Positions 34,926-42,844 of a stretch of 64,000 nucleotides of DNA are shown here, one piece after another; the stretch's first letter is position 1; each line of letters opens with the position of its first letter. The position numbers and the translations under genes were made by a program. The DNA is taken from assembly GCF_003024715.1 (NCBI RefSeq), contig NZ_PYLO01000001.1:372001-436000 (forward strand). Reading direction: 5' to 3'. The notes below the pieces were generated by a model. That model worked only from the letters and a program-made list of their open reading frames with translations. It did no database searches and was not told the DNA's origin. The stretch comes from Clostridium fessum. Lineage in GTDB: Bacteria > Bacillota > Clostridia > Lachnospirales > Lachnospiraceae.

Positions 34926-36050
34926 ATGAAACCATCCATCCGTACCTACCTCTGCAACGACGAAAACCATCGTTTCTTTGGCGAAGGTCCTCGTCAGCTT
35001 CTTCATGCCATCGATGAAACCGGCTCGCTCCGCTCCGCCGCTCTGTCCATGAATATGGCGTATACAAAAGCACTTCGGATTATCCGCTCCGCCGAAGCCA
35101 CGCTTGGATTTCCACTGACCGTCCGCACCACCGGCGGAAAAGGCGGCGGAGGCAGCCAGATGACGGCGGAGGCGAGGGAGTTTCTAGCTAAGTATGAGGC
35201 ATATCGGGATGCATGTACGGAGAGTGGGCAACAATTATATGAAGAATTTTTTTGCAGACGGAAATCTGTTTTTTTCTCTTCTGGAACACAAACGCCCTCT
35301 TTCACTTGTTTGCAAAATTCAAACGATGTCCGGATCGCCTGCATCATCATGGCCTCCGGTCTTGGAAAACGTTTCGGCTCAAACAAGCTCATGGCTTCGT
35401 TCCACGGTACTCCGCTCATCCACTCGGTTCTGGATGTGACCGGTTCTGTTCCGCTCTTTGCCGATCATCTCGTTGTGACGCGCTCCCGGGAGGTTCACGA
35501 TTACTGTCAGTCCCTGGGGATTCCGGTGCTGATTCATACACTTCCCAATCGAAACGAGGCGCTCTGCCTGGGACTTACACACATGTTAAAAAGGCACCCG
35601 GATTTATCAGGCTGTCTCTTTGCACTCGGCGATCAGCCGCTTCTGCGTCCACGGACACTGGAACGGATATGCCGGCGCTATCTCGAATGCAGAATATCAC
35701 CAGGTCACTCAAAATCTGTTTTCCCAGATTCTGATTTTTCTATTTTGGAATCAAAATTGCCTCAGAATTCAGGAATTGCAGAAAAATCACCGATCGTACA
35801 GCTCTGCAGCGTCCAAATGACGGCTTCTCCCGAACCTTCCGTCTCAACCACCGTCGGAAGCCCGATTCTCTTCGACCGGGCATATTTTGACGAACTGCTC
35901 CATCTGCCGGAAAAAGCTGGCGGAAGCCATGTTCTCCGCCAGCATCCGGACGTTGTCCAGTATGTGACTGCCGAAGCGCCGGAGGAATTGATGGATGTAG
36001 ACACGCCGGAGGAGCTCAAACGCCTGGAGAATCTGGTAACAATTGAATAA
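34926..36050 (+). CDS. ModE-type HTH fused to MocA/MobA-like nucleotidyltransferase
   Basis: 374 residues. Residues 1-105 match the ModE winged-helix (GPRQLLHAIDETGSLRSAA...MAYTKALRIIR and TGGKGGGGS). Residues 137-370 form a NTP-transferase domain starting CIIMASGLGKRFGSNKLMASF, with the metal-binding LGDQPLL and a C-terminal DVDTPEEL. MocA adds CMP to molybdopterin to form MCD, the cofactor of xanthine-dehydrogenase-family enzymes, so the fusion would combine sensing or control with cofactor tailoring. No TOBE molybdate domain is present. AGGAG lies about 14 nt from the ATG, longer than usual. It is divergent from the dehydrogenase operon. Confidence 0.88.
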   Translation: MKPSIRTYLCNDENHRFFGEGPRQLLHAIDETGSLRSAALSMNMAYTKALRIIRSAEATLGFPLTVRTTGGKGGGGSQMTAEAREFLAKYEAYRDACTESGQQLYEEFFCRRKSVFFSSGTQTPSFTCLQNSNDVRIACIIMASGLGKRFGSNKLMASFHGTPLIHSVLDVTGSVPLFADHLVVTRSREVHDYCQSLGIPVLIHTLPNRNEALCLGLTHMLKRHPDLSGCLFALGDQPLLRPRTLERICRRYLECRISPGHSKSVFPDSDFSILESKLPQNSGIAEKSPIVQLCSVQMTASPEPSVSTTVGSPILFDRAYFDELLHLPEKAGGSHVLRQHPDVVQYVTAEAPEELMDVDTPEELKRLENLVTIE

Positions 36051-36058
36051 AACTATAA

Positions 36059-36100
36059 GGACTGACATCATACATGCAGCATGATGCCAGTCCCTTTTTA
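36059..36100 (+). terminator. Intrinsic terminator of ModE-MocA gene
   Basis: GGACTGACATCAT pairs with ATGATGCCAGTCC (36059-36093) with one mismatch, followed by CTTTTTA. Confidence 0.85.
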
Positions 36101-36196
36101 TCAATCTACGTATCACTTTCAGCCATACATTCCATATTTTATAGATGGATCTTATATTTTTATGTACCTATGACCTTTTTCTAATCTTCCTATTTC

Positions 36197-37594
36197 TTAC
36201 GCCTCATCCTTCGGCAGCAGCACATTCAGGATAATCGCCATGAAAGCTGCCGGAACGATACCAGATCCGCCGAATACAAGCTGAATTGCTTCCGGCATCT
36301 TGGAAAGGATGGTTGCATGTGCACCCATGCCGTAACCAACACCCAGTGCAACAGAGACGATGGTCAGGTTGCGTGAAGTCATCTTCTCTTTCGTGATAAG
36401 CTGAATACCGCTAACTACGATCGAAGAGAACATCATAACCGCTGCGCCTCCCAGTACCGACTGCGGCATGATCGAAACGATCGCACCCAGCTTCGGAATC
36501 AGACCGCACAGAATCAGGAATACCGCGCCGGTTGCAAGTGCCATGCGGTTGACTACCTTTGTCATCGTAACCAGACCTACGTTCTGGCTGAACGAAGTGT
36601 TCGGAAGAACACCGAACAGCGCTGCAATACTGGAACCAAGTCCATCGCAGATAACGCCGCCGGAAAGCTCTTTATCGGTCGCCTCACGGTCCATACCGCC
36701 CTCAACGACACCGGAAATATCTCCGACCGTCTCAACAGCGGTTACAATAAACATGATAAGAACCGGCAAAATTGCGCGCATATCAAAGACAATTTTAACC
36801 GGGACGATCGGCGGAATGCTGATCCAGCTCGCCTGTGCTACCTTATCCCAGTTTAATACCCATGCTTTGGTATATTCGGTTCCGTCCGCTGCAATGCCCG
36901 TGTGAGGAAGCACCAAACCCATGATGAATGCTACAGCATAACCGGCAATAATTCCGACCAGAATCGAGGAAGAACTTAAATATCCCTTCGTTCCGTGCTT
37001 CACTGCCAGAATCACAATCAGGACAAAAATAGCAAGCAGCATATTTTCCATGGAACCAAAGTCCTGCGCCGAGCTGCCGCCTCCGAAGGAATTGACGCCG
37101 ACCCCGATCAATGACAGACCAATCGAAAGAACGACCGTACCTGTTACGACCGATGGGAAAAATCGGCGAAGCGGCTTTAAGAAGCATCCAAGCACACTCT
37201 CGAACAGACCTCCGATGATCGAAGCACCCATAATGGCGCCGTACGCTAAAATACCGCCGCCCATCGTAGCCGCCACGCTGTTGAATACACCGATGAAACC
37301 AGAGCTGGTTCCCATGATAATCGGAACCTTGCCGCCGACCGGACCAACCGAAAATAACTGCAGCAGCGTGATCAGTCCCGCCACCAACATCGCATTCTGC
37401 AGAAGCTCGATCTGCAGCTGTGCCAGATCGTTTCCGCCCGTGATACCACAGGCGCCTGTGATGATCAGAAGCGGTGTCAGGTTACCGACAAACATCGCAA
37501 GCACGTGCTGCAGTCCCAGCGGAATCGCCTGTTTTAACGGCATCTTCGCCTCAAACTCATAGGCAGGTCCCGTAAATTTCTTTTCATTTTCCAT
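36197..37594 (-). CDS. NCS2/NAT family uracil-xanthine permease
   Basis: 465 residues with about 12-14 membrane segments. The NAT signature is QNVGLVTMTK in SFSQNVGLVTMTKVVNR, and the TM8 acidic residue falls in VTAVETVGDISG. The family imports xanthine, uric acid or uracil with protons. Next to the molybdenum hydroxylase genes, xanthine or hypoxanthine is the likely substrate. It has its own promoter and a short leader with no purine riboswitch visible. Confidence 0.93.
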   Translation of the reverse strand: MENEKKFTGPAYEFEAKMPLKQAIPLGLQHVLAMFVGNLTPLLIITGACGITGGNDLAQLQIELLQNAMLVAGLITLLQLFSVGPVGGKVPIIMGTSSGFIGVFNSVAATMGGGILAYGAIMGASIIGGLFESVLGCFLKPLRRFFPSVVTGTVVLSIGLSLIGVGVNSFGGGSSAQDFGSMENMLLAIFVLIVILAVKHGTKGYLSSSSILVGIIAGYAVAFIMGLVLPHTGIAADGTEYTKAWVLNWDKVAQASWISIPPIVPVKIVFDMRAILPVLIMFIVTAVETVGDISGVVEGGMDREATDKELSGGVICDGLGSSIAALFGVLPNTSFSQNVGLVTMTKVVNRMALATGAVFLILCGLIPKLGAIVSIMPQSVLGGAAVMMFSSIVVSGIQLITKEKMTSRNLTIVSVALGVGYGMGAHATILSKMPEAIQLVFGGSGIVPAAFMAIILNVLLPKDEA

Positions 37595-37657
37595 AGATTT
37601 TCTCTCCCTGTACCCAATTTAAAACTACCTTTTTACACAGTTTCCAAAACATTCTCA

Positions 37658-37686
37658 ATTATAAAAAAAAGCATATGAACTGTAAA
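37658..37686 (-). promoter_or_regulatory. Promoter of NCS2 permease
   Basis: Minus strand: -35 TTTACA (37681-37686), 17-nt spacer, -10 TATAAT (37658-37663). Confidence 0.7.
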
Positions 37687-37739
37687 GATTGTTTTTTCAT
37701 TTGTATATTATTTTTCATTAAGTAAGTTATAAGTATTAC

Positions 37740-38663
37740 TTATAATTTGCTTACCCAGTCCACAATATCACCAAATACCTCTTCTCGGTTGATCTCATGA
37801 AACAGTTCATGCCTTGCCCCCGGATAAAGTTGCATCGCCACATTGGTACATCCGGTTTCTTGCAGATCTTCCATCGCGCGCCGCACACCGCGTCCGCCTT
37901 CTCCGACCGGGTCCTCCTCTCCCGATATCAGCAGAATCGGCAGATTTTTCGGAATTCCATCAAAGCCTCTCTTCCGCTTCAAATCCAGCATGACCTGGAA
38001 AAAATCGACGAATGCCCCATCGGTAAATAAAAACTGGCAGTATGGATCCGCCTCGTATTTTTCATCCTCCTCCGTCACGCGCGACAGCCATTGATGTTCC
38101 GTTTTTCCTTTTTCAAAATAGCGGTTATAGCTTCCAAGAACCAGCTGGTGCAGCCGCTCATTTCGTCCATTTCTTCCTTCCAGCCACGCTGCCGCTGCCA
38201 CGACGGTTCCGCCCAGCCACAAAAGTGGTTCCGGCTGGCTTCCGGTTCCCATGAAAATTGCGCCGTCCAGCCATTCTCCATAATGCGTGATAAAACGGCG
38301 TCCAAAAAACGAACCCATGCTGTGCCCCAGAAGAATATGCGGAATGCCCTGAAACTTGTGTTTCGCAAAACGTGCCACCTGCGCCATCGCACCGTTCACG
38401 CGGCGGACACCATTTTTCTCCGCGAACTCGCCCAATTCCCCTGGTTTTGCTGTCCGTCCATGTCCCGGATGATCGTGCCCGATGACCGCAATCCCCGCCC
38501 GGTTCATCGCCTGTGCAAATTCTTCGTATCTGCCAATGTGCTCGATCATACCGTGCGCCACCTGAATGACCGCCCACGGTGTTTCCTCCGGCTCCCAGCA
38601 GATGCCATGGATTCTGCCGCTCCCATCCTGAAATGGAATATAAAAATCTTTGCCCTGTGCCAT
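37740..38663 (-). CDS. Alpha/beta hydrolase (monoacylglycerol lipase-like, serine aminopeptidase S33 type)
   Basis: 307 residues. The nucleophile elbow LLGHSMGSFFGR holds the catalytic Ser. The oxyanion region is VAHGMIEHIGRY and the HDHPGHGRT motif precedes it. An acid in GEEDPVG and the catalytic His in ARHELFHE complete the triad. The cap region is lipase-like. It likely cleaves monoacylglycerols or lysophospholipids in the cytoplasm; no signal peptide. Monocistronic between the permease and PFOR. Confidence 0.88.
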   Translation of the reverse strand: MAQGKDFYIPFQDGSGRIHGICWEPEETPWAVIQVAHGMIEHIGRYEEFAQAMNRAGIAVIGHDHPGHGRTAKPGELGEFAEKNGVRRVNGAMAQVARFAKHKFQGIPHILLGHSMGSFFGRRFITHYGEWLDGAIFMGTGSQPEPLLWLGGTVVAAAAWLEGRNGRNERLHQLVLGSYNRYFEKGKTEHQWLSRVTEEDEKYEADPYCQFLFTDGAFVDFFQVMLDLKRKRGFDGIPKNLPILLISGEEDPVGEGGRGVRRAMEDLQETGCTNVAMQLYPGARHELFHEINREEVFGDIVDWVSKL

Positions 38664-38825
38664 CCTGATTTCCCCGCTTTCTAAATGCTATATCGAATTA
38701 TCTCTCTCAACATTGCCTGAAATATTTTTTATTTTCCTGTTTTATTGAAGCATATAATTTTCAGATCCTTTTCATATACAGGATACCACAAAAACACTCT
38801 ATTATACGATTTTCCCCCTTAAAAA

Positions 38826-38880
38826 AAGAATGTGGCTTGTTGTGTAATAGGGAATTCCAAGGAATTTCCTATTACACAAC
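38826..38880. repeat. Terminator-tethered palindromic repeat, copy D (short)
   Basis: Only the AGAATGTG end and the palindrome remain. Arms are TTGTTGTGTAATAGG and CCTATTACACAACAA, differing from copies A and B at matching positions in both arms. On minus it directly follows the nifJ terminator. Confidence 0.85.
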
Positions 38881-38906
38881 AAAAGCTCCATCTTTCGACG
38901 GAGCTT
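38876..38906 (-). terminator. Intrinsic terminator of PFOR gene
   Basis: On minus, AAGCTCCGTC-GAAA-GATGGAGCTT (38883-38906) followed by TTGTT. Confidence 0.8.
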
Positions 38907-38961
38907 CTGCAGTCATACGTTTTATATATCGTATGTCATATATTCATGAATCAGTGATTCA

Positions 38962-41900
38962 TTAGTTGTTTGTATACAGAGTAACGAGCTTGTTCAGGTA
39001 CTGATATCTAGCCTTTGCCTCTTCCTCGTTCTTTGCATCCAGCGCGCCGGCTCTATCCGGATTCTTCAGAGCCAGAGATGCGTAACGAACCTCACCCTTT
39101 AAGAATGCCTGGTAGTCACCTGTCGGTGCCTTGCTGTCCAGAGTGAACTTCTTGTCCTCTGCAGCCGGATTGTAACGGAAGTTGTGCCAGTAACCGCACT
39201 CTACCGCCAGTTTCTCCTCGGTCTGAGCCTTGTCCATACCTTTCTTGATACCGTGGTTGATACACGGAGCATAAGCAATGACTAAGGACGGACCCGGATA
39301 TGCCTCTGCCTCAGCGATCGCCTTAACTGTCTGAGCATAGTCAGCACCCATGGAAATCTGGGCAACATATACATAGCCGTAGCTCATAGCGATGGAAGCA
39401 AGATCTTTCTTCTTCACATCTTTACCGCCTGCTGCGAACTGTGCAACTGCACCGGTCGGAGTCGCCTTGGAGGACTGTCCGCCTGTGTTGGAGTAAACCT
39501 CGGTATCGTATACCATGATGTTGATATCCTTGCCGGAAGCAAGTACGTGGTCAACACCGCCGAAACCGATATCGTAAGCCCAACCGTCGCCACCGAATAC
39601 CCACTGGGATTTTTTAGCGAGGAAGTCTTTGTTCTTCACAATATCCTTGCAGTTCGGGCAGTCGATGCCGTCCAGAGCCTCTACCAGCTTGTCGGTAGCT
39701 GCGCCGTTCAATGCACCGATTCCGTAAGTATCCAGCCACTCTTTGCAAGCTGCTTTCACTTCATCGGTCGCCTGTTCTGCCGCCATCACAGCCTCAACCT
39801 TACCCTTTAAGCCGTCACGGATTGCGTTCTGAGCCAGAAGCATACCATAACCGAACTCTGCGTTGTCCTCGAACAGGGAGTTGTCCCAAGCCGGACCCTT
39901 GCCAGCCTTGTTCATGGTGTAAGGTGTGGACGGTGAAGAGTTGCCCCAGATAGAAGAGCATCCGGTTGCGTTGGCAATGTACATACGATCGCCGAACAGC
40001 TGAGTAATCAGTTTTGCGTACGGAGTCTCGCCGCATCCTGCACAAGCGCCGGAGAACTCAAGTAACGGCTGTTTGAACTGGCTTCCCTTAACGGTTGTCT
40101 CTTTATATTTATCAATGACATCCTGTTTGATCGGAAGTGTCTGACCGTAGTCATAACCCTTCTGAGCCTCCAGATTCTTGTCAAGACTTACCATCGTAAG
40201 TGCTTTCTCACCCTTCTTGCCCGGGCAGACATTTGCACAGGAACCACATCCGGTACAATCCAAGGAAGAAATAGTCATCACGAACTTGTACTGCGGCATA
40301 CCTGTAAGCGGCAGTGTCTTTGTTCCTTCCGGAGCGGCAGCAGCCTCTTCCTCGGTCATCGCGATCGGGCGGATAACTGCGTGCGGGCACACATAAGAAC
40401 AGAAGTTACACTGGATACAGTTGTCCGGATTCCAAACCGGTACATTGACTGCGATACCACGTTTCTCGTATGCAGCGGAACCAGACGGAGTTGTACCATC
40501 TACATAATCGGTAAATGCAGATACCGGCAGGTTGTTACCCTCCTGAGCATTGACAGCAGCCTGAACGGTGTTGACAAACTTAACAACGTCTGCTCTTCCC
40601 TCGGTTGCGTGAGTCATCTCAAGTCCCTCGTCCTCGCCGTTCTTCCAGCTTTCCGGAACCTGAATCTCTACAACGTTCTGAGCGCCTGCATCGATAGCAG
40701 CCCAGTTTTTCTTAACAACATCTTCGCCCTTACGACCGTAGGTTGCCTTTGCAGCAGCCTTCATCAGTTCGATCGCTCTCTCCTCCGGAATAATATTTGC
40801 CAGCTTGAAGAATGCGGACTGAAGGATGGTATTGATACGGGTCGGACCCATACCGGTCTCGATACCCAGTTTAACACCGTCGATGGTGTAGAATTTAATC
40901 TTGTGGTCAGCGATGAACTTCTTAACCTGTCCCGGTAAGTGCTGCTCCAGCTCTTCCATGTTCCACGGGCAGTTTAACAGGAATGTACCGCCGTCAACCA
41001 GTTCCTGAACCATGTTGTACTTACGGATGTAAGCCGGGTTGTGACAGGCAACAAAGTTTGCCTTGTGGATCAGGTAGGTGGATTTGATCGGTTTATGACC
41101 GAAACGAAGGTGGGACATTGTAACACCACCAGATTTCTTGGAGTCATAATCGAAGTAAGCCTGTGCGTACATATCGGTATTATCGCCGATGATCTTGATG
41201 GAGTTCTTGTTTGCACCTACAGTACCGTCGGCACCAAGACCCCAGAACTTACAGTTTACAGTTCCTTCCGGAGTGGTAACAAGCGGTGCGCCAAGCTCCA
41301 GGGAAAGGTTGGTAACATCATCTACGATACCGATGGTGAACTGTTTCTTGGTTGTGTTCTCATATACAGCTACGATCTGAGCCGGTGTGGTATCCTTGGA
41401 ACCAAGTCCGTAACGACCTGTGAAGATCGGAGTCTGATCGAATTTTGTACCCTTTAATGCTGCTACTACATCAAGGTAAAGCGGCTCGCCAAGGGAACCT
41501 GGCTCTTTGGTGCGGTCTAATACGGAAATCTGCTTAACTGTATCCGGAATAGCGTCTACCAGTGCGCTGGCTACGAACGGACGGTACAGGCGAACCTTTA
41601 CAACGCCGACTTTCTTTCCAGCTGCTACGAGGTAATCGATCGTCTCCTCGATGGTATCGTTGACAGAACCCATTGCGATGATAACGTGCTCTGCATCCGG
41701 AGCGCCATAGTAGTTGAACAGCTTGTAGTCTGTGCCAATCTTCTCATTGACCTTGTCCATGTATTCCTGAACAATCGCCGGAAGTGCATCGTAGTACGGG
41801 TTGCAAGCCTCTCTTACCTGGAAGAAGATATCCGGGTTCTGAGCAGAACCGCGCTGACACGGGTGGTTCGGGTTCAGTGCATTCTTACGGAATGCATCGA

Positions 41901-42498
41901 TTGCATCCATATCTGCCATATCTTTCAGATCTTCATAATCCCAGGTCTCGATCTTCTGAATCTCATGGGATGTACGGAAACCATCAAAGAAGTTAATGAA
42001 TGGAATCTTGCCCTTGATGGATGCCAGATGTGCAACCGGGGTTAAATCCATAACTTCCTGTACGCTGGATTCACACAGCATCGCGCAGCCTGTCTGACGG
42101 CACGCATAAATATCAGAATGGTCACCAAAGATGGATAACGCATGGCTGGCCAGTGCACGAGCAGAAACATTAAATACGCCCGGGAGCTGCTCACCTGCAA
42201 TTTTGTATAAGTTCGGGATCATCAGAAGCAGACCCTGGGAAGCGGTGTACGTGGTTGTCAGCGCACCTGCTGCCAGAGATCCGTGTACTGCACCTGCTGC
42301 ACCTGCCTCAGACTGCATCTCTGTAATCTGAACTGTGTGGCCGAAAATATTGGTTCTTCCGTCTGTTGCCCATTCATCGGTAGCCTCAGCCATCGGAGAA
42401 GAAGGGGTAATCGGATAGATAGCTGCCACGTCGGTGTATGCGTAAGAAGCATGCGCTGCTGCGTGGTTTCCATCCATGGTTTTCATCTTTCTTGCCAT
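38962..42498 (-). CDS. nifJ: Pyruvate:ferredoxin (flavodoxin) oxidoreductase
   Basis: 1178 residues, the single-chain homodimeric type. N-terminal YPITPSSPMAEATDEW (domain I), then domains II-III. The 2x[4Fe-4S] ferredoxin domain has CIQCNFCSYVCP and CTGCGSCANVCP, and proximal-cluster Cys lie in CAGCGETPYAKL. The C-terminal TPP domain holds GDGWAYDIGFGG and TEVYSNTGGQSS. It converts pyruvate and CoA to acetyl-CoA and CO2, reducing ferredoxin, and is central to clostridial fermentation. Monocistronic; GGAGGA precedes the ATG, with promoter and terminator both visible. Confidence 0.97.
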   Translation of the reverse strand: MARKMKTMDGNHAAAHASYAYTDVAAIYPITPSSPMAEATDEWATDGRTNIFGHTVQITEMQSEAGAAGAVHGSLAAGALTTTYTASQGLLLMIPNLYKIAGEQLPGVFNVSARALASHALSIFGDHSDIYACRQTGCAMLCESSVQEVMDLTPVAHLASIKGKIPFINFFDGFRTSHEIQKIETWDYEDLKDMADMDAIDAFRKNALNPNHPCQRGSAQNPDIFFQVREACNPYYDALPAIVQEYMDKVNEKIGTDYKLFNYYGAPDAEHVIIAMGSVNDTIEETIDYLVAAGKKVGVVKVRLYRPFVASALVDAIPDTVKQISVLDRTKEPGSLGEPLYLDVVAALKGTKFDQTPIFTGRYGLGSKDTTPAQIVAVYENTTKKQFTIGIVDDVTNLSLELGAPLVTTPEGTVNCKFWGLGADGTVGANKNSIKIIGDNTDMYAQAYFDYDSKKSGGVTMSHLRFGHKPIKSTYLIHKANFVACHNPAYIRKYNMVQELVDGGTFLLNCPWNMEELEQHLPGQVKKFIADHKIKFYTIDGVKLGIETGMGPTRINTILQSAFFKLANIIPEERAIELMKAAAKATYGRKGEDVVKKNWAAIDAGAQNVVEIQVPESWKNGEDEGLEMTHATEGRADVVKFVNTVQAAVNAQEGNNLPVSAFTDYVDGTTPSGSAAYEKRGIAVNVPVWNPDNCIQCNFCSYVCPHAVIRPIAMTEEEAAAAPEGTKTLPLTGMPQYKFVMTISSLDCTGCGSCANVCPGKKGEKALTMVSLDKNLEAQKGYDYGQTLPIKQDVIDKYKETTVKGSQFKQPLLEFSGACAGCGETPYAKLITQLFGDRMYIANATGCSSIWGNSSPSTPYTMNKAGKGPAWDNSLFEDNAEFGYGMLLAQNAIRDGLKGKVEAVMAAEQATDEVKAACKEWLDTYGIGALNGAATDKLVEALDGIDCPNCKDIVKNKDFLAKKSQWVFGGDGWAYDIGFGGVDHVLASGKDINIMVYDTEVYSNTGGQSSKATPTGAVAQFAAGGKDVKKKDLASIAMSYGYVYVAQISMGADYAQTVKAIAEAEAYPGPSLVIAYAPCINHGIKKGMDKAQTEEKLAVECGYWHNFRYNPAAEDKKFTLDSKAPTGDYQAFLKGEVRYASLALKNPDRAGALDAKNEEEAKARYQYLNKLVTLYTNN

Positions 42499-42581
42499 AA
42501 TGAATATTCCTCCTATTGATAGTGAATGTATTCAGTAATAAATCTCCCCAAATAGATTGTCCTGGAAATTTACCTGATAAT

Positions 42582-42609
42582 ATTATAACAAATTCTCGTC
42601 AAAATGCAA
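42582..42609 (-). promoter_or_regulatory. Promoter of PFOR gene
   Basis: Minus strand: -35 TTGCAT (42604-42609), 16-nt spacer, -10 TATAAT (42582-42587). The remainder of the 42499-42844 gap holds only the vanW-gene terminator. Confidence 0.7.
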
Positions 42610-42702
42610 ATAAATTTGATTTATATCCGGTATTATTTTTCGAACAATTACAAAAAAGCTGTCTACTGTTTTTTCAGATAGTCGATAAAACCATAAAATA
42701 TG

Positions 42703-42750
42703 AAAAAAAGCGCCGCCAGATGAAGAAAGACTCTCCATCCAGCGGTGCTT
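42703..42750 (-). terminator. Intrinsic terminator of VanW gene
   Basis: On minus, AAGCACCGCTGGATG pairs with CATCTGGCGGCGCTT across 42709-42750, with one mismatch and two G-U, followed by TTTTTT. Confidence 0.8.
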
Positions 42751-42844
42751 TTCATTCAAATGCCGCTTGAATGCCCTTTTATCATTCATTTTTGCAATCT
42801 ATCTTACAGCACTTTCTATATTTCACCTTAGTTTTGCCTTGATT

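Noticed and set aside
37595-37740. Possible purine riboswitch before the NCS2 permease
   Set aside because: The leader from the predicted promoter is only about 60 nt and lacks the three-way-junction motif.
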